Counted from the stretch's first letter, positions 1-7,170 are shown. The stretch: DNA of 42,860 nt from Bacillus sp. J33 (GCF_000518885.1 NZ_JAEL01000048.1:1-42860), one strand, 5' to 3'. Notes: generated by a model not told the origin, from the sequence alone. Numbers and translations are program-made.

Positions 1-276
1 GACCTTGTGATTATCGATGATTTAATGTATATGGCCATGGACCAGAGAGAAGCAAACTTATTCTTTCACTTGATTAATCATTTGTACGAACGAAGTTCGA
101 TCATCCTGACTTCAAATAAAAGTCCAGATGAGTGGGGTAATTTAATTGGGGACCAAGGGATTACAACAGCTATTTTAGATCGCTTACTTCATCGTGTGGA
201 AGTCATCCATGGAGGTGAAAACGAGGAAAGTCATCGCATGAAAAACCGGAAAAGCATTTTTTCAGCAGAAGTGTAA
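1..276 (+). CDS. istB: IS21-family transposition helper ATPase (IstB), C-terminal part, cut by the window edge
   Basis: The frame is open from base 1, so the start lies outside the window. The first residues, DLVIIDDLMYMAMD, are a Walker B segment of an AAA+ ATPase. SSIILTSNKSPDEWG further on fits the sensor-1 region of IstB, and ITTAILDRLLHRVEVI fits the IstB lid region. In IS21 elements IstB is the ATP-dependent helper that directs the IstA transposase to target DNA. IstA would lie to the left and is not visible. The short C-terminus after VIHGG is usual for the family. Identity as IstB is fairly sure; activity cannot be judged from a partial gene. Confidence 0.85.
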   Translation, partial: DLVIIDDLMYMAMDQREANLFFHLINHLYERSSIILTSNKSPDEWGNLIGDQGITTAILDRLLHRVEVIHGGENEESHRMKNRKSIFSAEV

Positions 277-310
277 AAAGGAAACGAGCAAAAAGTGTAA
301 AATTCAACTT
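1..310 (+). mobile_element. 3' end of an IS21-like insertion sequence
   Basis: The istB reading frame stops at 274-276 and about 35 bases of non-coding DNA follow, ending near TTCAACTTGAC. Immediately after this, a YitT-like reading frame on the minus strand resumes in mid-protein. That junction sets the right end of the element at about base 310. The left end and target duplication are outside the window. The boundary is inferred from the loss of YitT similarity, not from a matched terminal repeat. Confidence 0.6.
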
Positions 311-541
311 GACGTCTACAACAAATGCCCCTACTAAAGCGTACAATGCTTTTTCAGGTGAAAAAATGAGTGCTCCTGCAATCATAACAGTTGCATCCAT
401 AAACATAATCGATGTACTGTATTTTACTGATTTTATCTTTTGTAAAATCTGAGCAATTAAGGTGAAGCCACCAGTATTCCCACCAGCTCGAAAAACTACC
501 CCTAAGCCAATTCCTACTCCCAATCCGGTGTTTCCTGGATA
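311..541 (-). pseudogene. Fragment of a YitT-family membrane protein, disrupted by the IS21-like element
   Basis: Reading the minus strand gives PGNTGLGVGIGLGVVFRAGG followed by NTGGFTLIAQILQK and a hydrophobic stretch ending GAFVVDV. This matches the middle of YitT (DUF161) membrane proteins, where the GLVFRAGGxTGG-type segment is a hallmark. Similarity ends where the insertion element begins, and upstream it runs into a stop codon, so both the N-terminal helices and the C-terminal cytoplasmic domain are missing. It cannot make a working protein. A second YitT-family gene, itself shorter than usual, lies at 15697-16317. Confidence 0.7.
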
Positions 542-640
542 AAATGGGCCCGGTTTATTTTCCCATTACTGTTGATTTGGGTTATCCTGGGTGCAATTTT
601 CCTTGTAATCGGTGTGTTGATGAATTGGGGACCTTTTTAA
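539..640 (+). pseudogene. C-terminal scrap of an unidentified membrane protein
   Basis: A plus-strand frame reads IKWARFIFPLLLIWVILGAI, then FLVIGVLMNWGPF and a stop at 638-640. It consists of one strongly hydrophobic helix with a basic start and a short tail, as at the C-terminus of a transporter. There is no start codon or ribosome-binding site, and the region upstream is the opposite-strand YitT fragment. A sodium-dependent transporter C-terminus is possible, but I cannot confirm the family. Confidence 0.3.
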
Positions 641-744
641 AATTGAAATACAGTATTCGCTTGATTTAAGTCAACAAGATCTATCTCGATTTAAATTTAG
701 CTAGAAGTTCTTGGGCAATTATAAATAAAGCCAGTTGATCTAGT

Positions 745-767
745 GTTCTTTTATACTTTTAAAGAAC
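745..767 (+). promoter_or_regulatory. Inverted repeat upstream of the abrB remnant
   Basis: GTTCTTT and AAAGAAC form 7-bp arms around a 9-base AT-rich spacer, about 20 bases before the abrB start codon. The position suits an operator in the old abrB promoter. The binding protein is unknown. Confidence 0.3.
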
Positions 768-788
768 ACATTTTTTGAATTAGTATTT

Positions 789-851
789 ATGAAAAGCACA
801 GGTATTGTAAGAAAGTTAGACGACATTGGCAGGATCGTTATTCCTATGTAA
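789..851 (+). pseudogene. abrB: AbrB-type transition-state regulator, N-terminal 20 codons only
   Basis: The frame reads MKSTGIVRKLDDIGRIVIPM and then stops. This matches the first beta strands of the AbrB/Abh swapped-hairpin DNA-binding domain (typically MKSTGIVRKVDELGRVVIPI). The full family length is about 90-95 residues, so about three quarters of the gene is gone. The stop is followed at once by an intact rho-independent terminator, which suggests an internal deletion joining the 5' end of the gene to its own terminator. The remaining piece is too short for the DNA-binding fold. Confidence 0.75.
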
Positions 852-857
852 ATCACT

Positions 858-892
858 AAAAAACATCCGTTCGAAACGAACGGATGTTTTTA
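858..892 (+). terminator. Rho-independent terminator after the abrB remnant
   Basis: A perfect 14-bp stem (AAAACATCCGTTCG and its complement) with loop AAA is followed by T residues. It is seven bases after the stop codon of the abrB remnant. Confidence 0.85.
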
Positions 893-981
893 TGCAATAA
901 AAGGACTTGTCTTTAAATCAGTAAGAGTAATTCAATTATTGTTATTAGAAAGCGCAGGGTAGCTCTTCACCCCCACTTAAA

Positions 982-1183
982 TTATTTATAAGACTTCACA
1001 CGATCTTCAAGTGGTTGGAATTCTTTTTCGCCCGGTTGAGCAGTTGGATTTCCGAATGACATTTGCGCGATCAATTTCCAGTTGGCTGGGATATCCCATT
1101 CCCTTTTCACTTCTTCATCAATTAGTTTATAGTGCTGCAATGAGGCACCTAATCCTTCAGCCTCTAAACCGGCCCATACTACT
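982..1183 (-). pseudogene. NAD(P)H nitroreductase-like protein, C-terminal remnant
   Basis: The minus strand reads VVWAGLEAEGLGASLQHYK, then LIDEEVKREWDIPANWKL, then FGNPTAQPGEKEFQPLEDR, ending at a stop at 982-984. This is the C-terminal third of FMN-dependent nitroreductases of the YodC/MhqN type (about 200 residues). Just upstream lie an AGGAGG ribosome-binding site and an MhqR-type operator, but the N-terminal two thirds are missing. The promoter end therefore seems to have been joined directly to the 3' end by deletion. Nitroreductases belong to the MhqR regulon of B. subtilis, which fits the operator and the cluster next door. Confidence 0.75.
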
Positions 1184-1210
1184 AACTACCTGTTCCTCCT
1201 AGAGGTTCAT

Positions 1211-1245
1211 TTTATCTCTAGTTAAAATATCTCGAATTAAGATTA
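1211..1245 (-). promoter_or_regulatory. MhqR-type operator upstream of the nitroreductase remnant
   Basis: TATCTCGAATTAAGATTA at 1228-1245 is a one-arm-degenerate copy of the palindrome seen before the DoxX gene at 6682-6699. A weaker copy, TTATCTCTAGTTAAAATA, adjoins it at 1212-1229. It lies about 50 bases upstream of the remnant on the minus strand. Confidence 0.6.
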
Positions 1246-1387
1246 ATTATCTGCAAAAAAGATTTAATGTCAATTAGTTAACTTTAACTTATAAAACAAT
1301 CAGTTCGTTTGATTGATTGGATGATTTTTTTCCGAATCCATCATGATCCGAAAGGTCAGGAATATTCTCTTTTGTTAACTAATTATT

Positions 1388-1420
1388 AAAGAGCGAATCA
1401 AAATTTTTGATTCGCTCACA
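1388..1420 (-). terminator. Terminator of the quinone-stress gene cluster
   Basis: GAGCGAATCAAAA and TTTTGATTCGCTC form a stem of about 13 bp, lying seven bases beyond the stop of the WrbA gene. On the minus strand it is followed by a CTTTAATAATT tail. Confidence 0.75.
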
Positions 1421-1426
1421 AATTTT

Positions 1427-2038
1427 TTATTGATTTGCTTTCTTTACCCACTCAGCAACTGTTACTGTACGTTTCGCTTGATGTTTTACAGCTGCTTGAA
1501 CATCTTCAATCATTTTTCCATCTTGTCCAACCGTAACACTTGTTCCATATGGGTTACCTCCGGCTCCAAAAATAACCGGATCTGTATAGCCTGGAGTGGC
1601 GATAATCGCGCCCCAATGCATCATGGAAGTATATAGGGATAAGAGTGTGGCTTCCTGTCCGCCATGCGGGTTCTGTGCAGATGTCATGGCACTTACGACT
1701 TTGTTGACGGTTTTACCAGTCGCCCATAATCCGCCTTGGATATCTAGGAATTGCTTCATTTGTGAAGGCATGTTCCCAAATCGGGTAGGAACGCTAAAGA
1801 TAATTGCGTCTGCCCATTCAATATCATCTCCTGTTGCTACTGGTACGTCTTTTGTTGCTTCTACAGTTGATTTCCACACTTCATTTCTCTCGATGATGGA
1901 TTCTGGTGCTAATTCTTCTACCTTTAATACTTTTACTTCAGCACCCGCTTCTTTTGCTCCTTCTTCTGCCCATTTTGCCAGCTGATAGTTTGTTCCACCC
2001 ATGCTGTAAAAAATGACTGCCAAATTAACATTTTCCAT
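1427..2038 (-). CDS. wrbA: WrbA-family NAD(P)H:quinone oxidoreductase
   Basis: This is a flavodoxin-fold FMN protein that reduces quinones by two electrons, avoiding semiquinones. The N-terminus VNLAVIFYSMGGTNYQLAKW carries the FMN-phosphate loop. FSVPTRFGNMPSQMKQFLD and the later TSAQNPHGGQEATLLSLY are characteristic WrbA segments. I chose the ATG at 2038 because AAAGGAG lies nine bases upstream and the resulting 203 residues match the family length. An in-frame ATG at 2098, also with a ribosome-binding site, would add 20 residues (MKMGFLSKLFGNSS...) and is possible. It is the last gene before the cluster terminator. A dispersed repeat (2114-2317) separates it from the upstream DoxX gene, so it may be transcribed independently. 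Confidence 0.9.
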   Translation of the reverse strand: MENVNLAVIFYSMGGTNYQLAKWAEEGAKEAGAEVKVLKVEELAPESIIERNEVWKSTVEATKDVPVATGDDIEWADAIIFSVPTRFGNMPSQMKQFLDIQGGLWATGKTVNKVVSAMTSAQNPHGGQEATLLSLYTSMMHWGAIIATPGYTDPVIFGAGGNPYGTSVTVGQDGKMIEDVQAAVKHQAKRTVTVAEWVKKANQ

Positions 2039-2113
2039 TCTTTTTGTCTCCTTTATAGATGAATTTCCAAATAATTTGGATAGAAAACCCATTTTCATAT
2101 ACCTCTTTTCTTT

Positions 2114-2317
2114 TGGCTTTATTCTAATAAATTGCTGCTTACTTATAAATTCAGCCCGTTGATTTTCGCGGAGAGAATGAGAGCACCCTCGGTTAAGCCT
2201 GTGGGACTCCCACTTCCCTCTCTTCTGAGCAGGAGTCAATAGCCCTCCGCTGCAATCAACTCAGGGGGTTAAACTTAGTTAACCGTTAAAATCAACAAAC
2301 TTTACGAAAACAGCTTT
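2114..2317 (+). repeat. Dispersed terminal-inverted-repeat element, copy 1
   Basis: The left end is GGCTTTATTCTAATAAATTG, the inner left boundary is TATAAATTCAGCCCGTTGAT, and the right end is CAACAAACTTTACGAAAACA followed by GC. The GC-rich core has GAATGAGAGC and CCTGTGGGACTCCCAC. The same order of blocks is found at 21422, 34806 and, inverted, at 31734. This copy lies between the DoxX stop and the wrbA leader. It holds no credible gene. Confidence 0.8.
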
Positions 2318-2323
2318 TTTTAA

Positions 2324-2743
2324 TTATGCAGCTTTTGAAACTTGTGAATCATTTTTAAAAATCAATGGGTCAACAGATAAAAATTTACTTCCATTGATTG
2401 CAAGATAAATGGCCATTGCTAAAAAGGCCAGATCCAGCTCGTAACCTGCCATTTGGCCATTTCCTAACAAGCCAGCTGCCATTTTTACCTTTAATGTCGC
2501 TCCAATCATGATAATGCCAATTAATGCGGACACAATTCTTGTTCCCAATCCAATAATCAAAGCAATGCCGCCAACTAATTCAATTCCAGCTACGGCAAAG
2601 GCCATAAATCCTGGCAAGCCAATACTTTCAAACCATCCAACAATATTCTCTATTCCACCTTGGAATTTTACTAAACCGTGAATAAAAAATATAATACCTA
2701 AGGTTAAACGTAAAACAAGTGCTCCTAACTCTGCTTTAAACAT
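2324..2743 (-). CDS. DoxX-family membrane protein of the MhqP type
   Basis: The 139-residue product begins LVLRLTLGIIFFIHGLVKFQ, the typical DoxX first helix with the HG-x-xK segment, and has four predicted membrane helices. WFESIGLPGFMAFAVAGIEL and GGIALIIGLGTRIVSALIG are conserved family stretches. DoxX proteins of this kind are encoded in MhqR-controlled operons (MhqP in B. subtilis) beside ring-cleaving dioxygenases, and are thought to act in membrane-linked quinone or thiol-redox handling. The exact activity is not established. The gene starts 42 bases after the mhqD stop and is probably co-transcribed. Its ribosome-binding site (GGGGG) is rather far from the ATG. A paralog lies at 6260. 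Confidence 0.85.
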   Translation of the reverse strand: MFKAELGALVLRLTLGIIFFIHGLVKFQGGIENIVGWFESIGLPGFMAFAVAGIELVGGIALIIGLGTRIVSALIGIIMIGATLKVKMAAGLLGNGQMAGYELDLAFLAMAIYLAINGSKFLSVDPLIFKNDSQVSKAA

Positions 2744-2785
2744 AATAAACTTAATCCCCCAAAAATATTCTTTAATTTGATTAAA

Positions 2786-3389
2786 CTATAATTTTCCATA
2801 CCAATTGGCAGCAGCTTCGACCTCTGTAGCGGTAAGTTGATGCCCCCTATTTTCCCAATGGAGTTCAACGTTTGCATTAGCCTTTTCCAGCATAGACTGT
2901 AATTCCATCGATTCCATAGGCGAACAGATTGGATCATTTTTTCCTGCTGCAATGAAAACAGATTTTCCAGTCAAATTTGGAAGTTCAATTCCTTTTCTTG
3001 GCACCATTGGATGATGAAGAATGGCCGCCTTCAATGCATCTTGATAATGGAACAATAAACTGGCTGCTATATTCGCACCATTTGAGTACCCGATGGCAAT
3101 AATATGATCTCTGTCAAATCCATACTTTTCAGCGGATTCATCAAGGAATTCATTCAATTCTTTTGTACGGAATAGTAGATCTTCCTCATCAAACACACCT
3201 TCAGCTAATCTGCGAAAGAAACGGGGCATGCCATTTTCAAGAACATTTCCCCTGACACTTAAAATGGAAGGCTTCATCGTCGATTCTTCCTGCAAGGGGC
3301 AGCAAATCTAATTCATTGCCTCCAGTTCCGTGCAGCAGTAACAATGTTGGTTTTGATGGGTTTTTCCCTTTTTGAAATATGTGCTTCAT
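2786..3389 (-). pseudogene. mhqD: MhqD-like alpha/beta hydrolase (phospholipase/carboxylesterase family), one-base frameshift
   Basis: From the ATG at 3389 (GGAGG six bases upstream) the frame reads MKHIFQKGKNPSKPTLLLLH, then GTGGNELDLLPLAGRIDDEA. It then leaves frame near 3268. In the next frame LSVRGNVLENGMPRFFRRLA and the rest follow down to the stop at 2786. Removing one A from the GGAAGGC run at 3266-3272 restores a single frame of about 200 residues, the length of B. subtilis MhqD. The serine nucleophile motif GYSNGAN and the catalytic GAxxDPIC and GH segments are intact downstream. MhqD is a hydrolase induced by catechol and hydroquinone, and mhqE-mhqD order is conserved. The lesion could be a sequencing error. 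Confidence 0.85.
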
Positions 3390-3402
3390 CATTTACCTCC
3401 TT

Positions 3403-4338
3403 TTATTTAGGGACCTCTACAGCAGGTAAGGTCTCTTCCAATTCTTCCCTCTTTGATTCCAGCCAAGAAGGTAACATAAGCCTGCTGCCAAGTTCCTTTA
3501 GTGGCTCGTCAACCGTAAATCCTGGAGGGTCTGTCGCGATTTCGAATAAAATGCCGCCTTCTTCATGAAAGTAAAGTGCTTTGAAGTAATTTCGATCCAG
3601 AATTTCAGTTGGATAATAGCCCTTCTCCTGAAGAAGGTTTCTCCACCTTATATGGTCCTCTTCATCTTTCGCTCTCCAGGCAATATGATGAACTGTACCA
3701 GCCCCCATCAATCCTCGAACAGAGGGGGTAAGTTTTATATCGATTGTATTTCCAAGTTCGGCTTCTGATTTAAATCTTAAGAATCCTTCTTCTTGGCCGA
3801 GGCATTCCAGCCCTAATACATTCTCAAGTACTTCAGCCGTTTTATTTGGCTTTGAAGAAATCAGGGTTGCTCCTCCAAATCCTTTAATGGCAACCTCTGG
3901 ATGAATGTCTTTCAAAGTCCATGTATTCAAAGGCCCCTTAGACCGCTCTACCAGTTCGATTTCAAGACCGTCTGGATCCTGGAATTGCAAGTAGGTTTCA
4001 CCGTAGCGGACTGTTTGTATAAACTTAACTCCAAATTTACTCAAACGATTTTTCCAAAAATCAATTGATTGATCAGGGATCACATAACTGGTCACCCCGA
4101 CCTGACCCGTTCCAATCCGCCCTTTTAACTGATTCTCCCATGGGAAGAAGGTCATAACAGTCCCGGGATCACCATTTTCATTTCCGAAATAAAGATGATA
4201 GACTTCCGGCCGGTCAAAATTAATTGTTTTTTTTACTAGCCTAAGTCCCAGTACCCCTGCATAAAAGTCGATATTTCGCTGGGCGTCGTTTACCATGGCC
4301 GTAATGTGATGGATACCTGAAGTGATTTGCAAATTCAT
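3403..4338 (-). CDS. mhqE: Ring-cleaving extradiol-type dioxygenase, MhqE/MhqA/MhqO family (copy 2)
   Basis: Two vicinal-oxygen-chelate (glyoxalase-fold) halves are visible. The first begins GIHHITAMVNDAQRNIDFYA with metal-binding His, and the second has GTVHHIAWRAKDEEDHIRWR and ends near FEIATDPPGF. Products of this family cleave or detoxify hydroquinones and catechols in the cytoplasm and are induced by 2-methylhydroquinone. Length (311 residues) matches YodE/YkcA/YdfO of B. subtilis. The GTG at 4347, ATG at 4338 and TTG at 4332 are all close to a GGAGGGG ribosome-binding site; TTG has the best spacing. It directly precedes mhqD, as yodE precedes yodD, which supports the mhqE label. It is about as long as, and clearly similar to, the copy at 5002. 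Confidence 0.85.
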   Translation of the reverse strand: MNLQITSGIHHITAMVNDAQRNIDFYAGVLGLRLVKKTINFDRPEVYHLYFGNENGDPGTVMTFFPWENQLKGRIGTGQVGVTSYVIPDQSIDFWKNRLSKFGVKFIQTVRYGETYLQFQDPDGLEIELVERSKGPLNTWTLKDIHPEVAIKGFGGATLISSKPNKTAEVLENVLGLECLGQEEGFLRFKSEAELGNTIDIKLTPSVRGLMGAGTVHHIAWRAKDEEDHIRWRNLLQEKGYYPTEILDRNYFKALYFHEEGGILFEIATDPPGFTVDEPLKELGSRLMLPSWLESKREELEETLPAVEVPK

Positions 4339-4369
4339 CCCCTCCACTTCTTTAAGAGTGACTTAGATT

Positions 4370-4978
4370 CTACTTGGGTCTTTCAATAGAAAACATTTCG
4401 CCAATCTTTGCATAATGGATGCCCGCCAAACGGCTCACTGCAGCGAGCCCCCTTGGATCAATTCTTCCCTTTTCATAGATGTTTTCATCAATATGAAATT
4501 GAACAACTTTTCCAATGATAAGATCACAGCCAGGAGTATCCGTGCCCCCTAACGATAGCGCATGTTCCAAGGTACACTCCAGTCGGATTTTCGCCTCCAT
4601 CACTCCGGGCACGGAAATTTTCGTACTTTTAGCCAAAGTTAATTTTGCTAATTCTATTTCACTTTGATCAGGAGGCAGAGCTGCTGCTGTCATATTTATT
4701 TTTTCTACATTCTCCTCATCGACAATATGAACAACAAATTCCTCTGTACTGATAATATTTCTGGCGGTATCCTTCTGTGTTCCTTCATTTCTTTGAATTG
4801 CCAAGGATATCATCGGGGGATTTGATGTCACGATATTGAAATAACTGAATGGAGCCCCATTCAAAACACCGTCTTTTGAGATAGTTGTTACAAAAGCAAT
4901 GGGCCTTGGTATAATGCTTCCTATTAAAAATTTGTAATTTTCTCTTTCACTATTGTCGATTGGGTCAATTGAAAGCAT
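4370..4978 (-). CDS. Flavin reductase family (FMN-binding split-barrel) protein, YwrF-like
   Basis: The protein has the pattern of the flavin-reductase-like FMN-binding domain: GSIIPRPIAFVTTISKDG near residue 20, then NGAPFSYFNIVTSNPPMI, then DTARNIISTEEFVVHIVDE. These segments contact FMN in NAD(P)H:flavin oxidoreductases and related flavoproteins. The start at the ATG at 4978 (MLSIDPIDN) is chosen because AAGAGGTG lies nine bases upstream; a longer frame would begin inside the previous gene. It sits 23 bases after one dioxygenase and 31 bases before the other, so it is part of that operon. It probably supplies reduced flavin or reduces quinones, but the substrate is not evident. Confidence 0.85.
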   Translation of the reverse strand: MLSIDPIDNSERENYKFLIGSIIPRPIAFVTTISKDGVLNGAPFSYFNIVTSNPPMISLAIQRNEGTQKDTARNIISTEEFVVHIVDEENVEKINMTAAALPPDQSEIELAKLTLAKSTKISVPGVMEAKIRLECTLEHALSLGGTDTPGCDLIIGKVVQFHIDENIYEKGRIDPRGLAAVSRLAGIHYAKIGEMFSIERPK

Positions 4979-5001
4979 AGCGGGCATCACCTCTTTTAAA
5001 T

Positions 5002-5940
5002 TCAATCCATTTCTCTGACTGTAATCGGAAGCAGAACATTTTCTATCTTATCCCTTTGTGGCTCATATTGTTCAGGCAGCATTAATCTCCCGCCCATCGT
5101 TTCCTGGGATTCATCATGGGCAAACCCTGGAGGATCTGTAGCAATTTCAAATAAAATTTCTCCATGTTCCCTAAAATAGATAGCATTAAAGTAGTTTCGG
5201 TCTTGAACTGGTGTAACCCCATATCCATTATCTGCAACATATTTTTGCCAATCCAATTGATCTTGATCATCAATAGCCCTCCAGGCAATATGATGGACGG
5301 TTCCAACACCCATTCGCCCCCGTCCAATTGGGGTTAATTTAAGATCGATGATATTTCCAATATCGGCAGAAGAACGGTAACGGATAAAATCTCCTTCCTG
5401 ACCTGCAACTTCAAGTCCCATAATATTTTCCAGCAGATCAGCAGTCTTTGCTGGCTGAGTTGATAAGAGAGTTGCTCCACCGAATCCTTTTATAGCTGTT
5501 TCAGGAGTAACCTCTCCGAAAGTCCAGGTATTTACTTCCCCTTCTTCTCTTTCAACAATCTCCAAATGAAGTCCATGAGGATCATCAAATTCCAAATATT
5601 GCTCTCCGAAACGTTCCATTTTCGTATAAGGAACTTTAAATTTTTCAAGCCTTTCTTCCCAAAACTTCATGGCACCTGTCGGAACGACATACGAAGTAAC
5701 TCCTACCTGGCCATCGCCAATAACCCCTTGACGGGCACCTGCCCAAGGAAAGAAAGTAATGATTGTTCCTGGCTTGCCGCCCTCATTACCAAAGTAAAGG
5801 TGATAAGTGCCTGGGTCATCAAAGTTGACTGTTTGTTTGACTAAGCGTAATCCTAAAACTCCTGCATAAAAATCTACATTTTCTTGAGGATGACCTACAA
5901 TTGCAGTTATATGATGAATCCCCATTGTTTTTTTACCCAT
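5002..5940 (-). CDS. Ring-cleaving extradiol-type dioxygenase, MhqA/MhqO family (copy 1)
   Basis: This is a 312-residue two-half vicinal-oxygen-chelate protein. The N-terminal half starts GIHHITAIVGHPQENVDFYA and contains FYAGVLGLRLVKQTVNFDDP. The second half has GTVHHIAWRAIDDQDQLDWQ and FEIATDPPGFAHDE. Repeated His-His segments and a late Glu (REHGEILFEIA) are the usual metal ligands. It is likely cytoplasmic and acts on hydroquinone or catechol compounds. The ATG at 5940 has AAAGGAG ten bases upstream; the GTG at 5949 overlaps that site and is unlikely. It is the first gene of the dioxygenase operon. Between it and the upstream DoxX gene lie repeat copy 2 and an MhqR half-site. Confidence 0.85.
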   Translation of the reverse strand: MGKKTMGIHHITAIVGHPQENVDFYAGVLGLRLVKQTVNFDDPGTYHLYFGNEGGKPGTIITFFPWAGARQGVIGDGQVGVTSYVVPTGAMKFWEERLEKFKVPYTKMERFGEQYLEFDDPHGLHLEIVEREEGEVNTWTFGEVTPETAIKGFGGATLLSTQPAKTADLLENIMGLEVAGQEGDFIRYRSSADIGNIIDLKLTPIGRGRMGVGTVHHIAWRAIDDQDQLDWQKYVADNGYGVTPVQDRNYFNAIYFREHGEILFEIATDPPGFAHDESQETMGGRLMLPEQYEPQRDKIENVLLPITVREMD

Positions 5941-6155
5941 TTTTTCCACACTCCTTTTATAATTTGATTGATTATTTTCTGTAACCCCATTGACGTACTA
6001 ATGAAAGCCATGTCATTTCTGTTTGCCATTTTTACTTTTCCCCTGGACATCTTCATTACACTTAATACTTATAGTGAAAATTTTAAAGCCATTAGTTCTT
6101 TAGAGGTTAGACCAATCACGAGAATTCGGGCCCTCAGCTTTTGGTTCTTTTTTAT

Positions 6156-6226
6156 AGGCTCTGTTAAATTTGCCTGTTGATTTAAACTTAGTTAGCCACC
6201 AGGAAGGCAACAAACTTTACGAAATA
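6156..6226 (+). repeat. Dispersed repeat element, copy 2, internally deleted
   Basis: The left end AGGCTCTGTTAAATTTGCCT and GTTGATTT are joined directly to AAACTTAGTTAGCCACC and the right end GGCAACAAACTTTACGAAAT. The GC-rich core of the full copies is absent. The left end matches copy 8 (42562), and the right end matches copies 1, 5 and 6. It lies in the leader of the dioxygenase operon. Confidence 0.75.
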
Positions 6227-6244
6227 GATTAATTTAAAGAAGTT

Positions 6245-6259
6245 TTAATTCGAGATAAA
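6245..6259 (-). promoter_or_regulatory. MhqR-type half operator between the DoxX gene and the dioxygenase operon
   Basis: TTAATTCGAGATAAA carries one clean arm of the operator found at 6682-6699; the other arm is degenerate. It lies just past the DoxX stop codon and about 300 bases upstream of the first dioxygenase, with repeat copy 2 in between. It may be all that remains of the operator of the dioxygenase promoter. Confidence 0.4.
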
Positions 6260-6658
6260 TTAGAATAAAAAGAAATCTATTGCATATCGACCTGGACCGG
6301 TTAAAGCAATACCAAGTGCTGCAGCGATTAAAGTTAAGTTATATTCATACCCATTAGATGTTGCCCATAAACCATTTGGACCATGCACCTTTACGATTGC
6401 CATTACCATTGTTCCTGCAATCATTAATGCTGCGAGTGGTGTTAAAAGTCCTACAGCAAACAATATTCCCCCGATTAGTTCCGCTAATCCTGCGAAAAGG
6501 GCCATAGTCACGCCCGGCTTCATCCCAATAGATTCAAACCAGCCTCCGGTTCCTTTTAATCCATGACCTCCGAACCAGCCAAACAATTTTTGAGCACCGT
6601 GGCCAATGAATAATACCCCAATTACCAGTCTTATAATTAATAAACCTAAATCCAACAT
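6260..6658 (-). CDS. mhqP: DoxX-family membrane protein, MhqP type
   Basis: The 132-residue product has four hydrophobic helices. It begins LDLGLLIIRLVIGVLFIGHG, then AQKLFGWFGGHGLKGTGGWF, the classic DoxX signature, followed by ESIGMKPG. AGLAELIGGILFAVGLLTPL and a hydrophobic end follow. AGGAGG lies six bases before the ATG. The promoter is clear: a TATAAT box at 6704-6699 (minus strand) directly abuts the perfect MhqR-type palindrome at 6682-6699, so repressor binding should block RNA polymerase. It lies immediately downstream of the MarR gene. Function is as for the paralog at 2324: quinone-stress-induced and membrane-bound, mechanism unsettled. Confidence 0.9.
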   Translation of the reverse strand: MLDLGLLIIRLVIGVLFIGHGAQKLFGWFGGHGLKGTGGWFESIGMKPGVTMALFAGLAELIGGILFAVGLLTPLAALMIAGTMVMAIVKVHGPNGLWATSNGYEYNLTLIAAALGIALTGPGRYAIDFFLF

Positions 6659-6681
6659 TTTTTAATCCTCCTACATTTATT

Positions 6682-6699
6682 TATCTCGAATTCGAGATA
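6682..6699 (-). promoter_or_regulatory. mhqP: Perfect MhqR-type operator overlapping the DoxX promoter
   Basis: TATCTCGAATTCGAGATA is an exact 18-bp palindrome. The minus-strand -10 box TATAAT (6704-6699) touches it. This is the best of the family of related sites at 1228, 7171, 7558 and 7573, and resembles the operator known for MhqR in B. subtilis. Confidence 0.85.
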
Positions 6700-6715
6700 T
6701 TATACAAAAAAATTT

Positions 6716-7132
6716 TTAGCTTCTTACCTTATCCAAAAGTGTAACCAATAACTCTGTTTCCTCAGTGTTTAAAGAACTAAACATGTCATCAACTATCTCC
6801 TGATGTTCTGGCATTATTTTCCCCATCAATTCATTACCTGCATCTGTTAAACTGACGTGTATAACTCTGCGGTCATCCGGACATGCACTTCTTTCTAAAA
6901 AACCTTTCTGTTCTAATTTATCTATAACATATGTCATCGATCCACTGGAAATCAGGACTTTCTGGCTTATTTGATGAATGTTTTGTTTCCCTTTATAATA
7001 AAGAACTTCCAGAACAGAAAACTCTGTAATACTAAGGTTATATTTTATCATCTCCAGCTTTATTCTCTCGTGTATAGCCTTGGAGGTTTGCATTAACATT
7101 AAAAAAGGAGCATTTGTACATTTTCTGTTCAT
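6716..7132 (-). CDS. mhqR: MarR-family repressor, MhqR-like
   Basis: This is a 138-residue winged-helix regulator. The recognition region is INQ-like: LSITEFSVLEVLYYKGKQNI, then SSGSMTYVIDKLEQKGFLER, and the wing CPDDRRVIHVSLTDAG. These match B. subtilis MhqR (YkvE) closely at the same positions. The ATG at 7132 has AGGAGG eight bases upstream; the GTG at 7141 overlaps that site. Cys residues at about 5 (RKCT) and in SACPDDRR could sense quinones, although this is inference. The palindrome at 7171-7188 in its own leader suggests autoregulation. The neighbouring genes are the known MhqR targets, which strongly supports the assignment. Confidence 0.85.
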   Translation of the reverse strand: MNRKCTNAPFLMLMQTSKAIHERIKLEMIKYNLSITEFSVLEVLYYKGKQNIHQISQKVLISSGSMTYVIDKLEQKGFLERSACPDDRRVIHVSLTDAGNELMGKIMPEHQEIVDDMFSSLNTEETELLVTLLDKVRS

Positions 7133-7170
7133 TTCCTTCACCTCCTCCGAATTTACCTTTAATTAAAATA

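Noticed and set aside
1011..1202. 63-codon plus-strand frame
   Set aside because: It is the antisense shadow of the nitroreductase remnant on the minus strand.
1430..1985. Two plus-strand frames across wrbA
   Set aside because: Antisense shadows of a clearly conserved minus-strand gene.
5968..6180. 70-codon plus-strand frame upstream of the dioxygenase operon
   Set aside because: It runs into repeat copy 2, has no ribosome-binding site and shows no family features; the stretch is the leader of the minus-strand operon.
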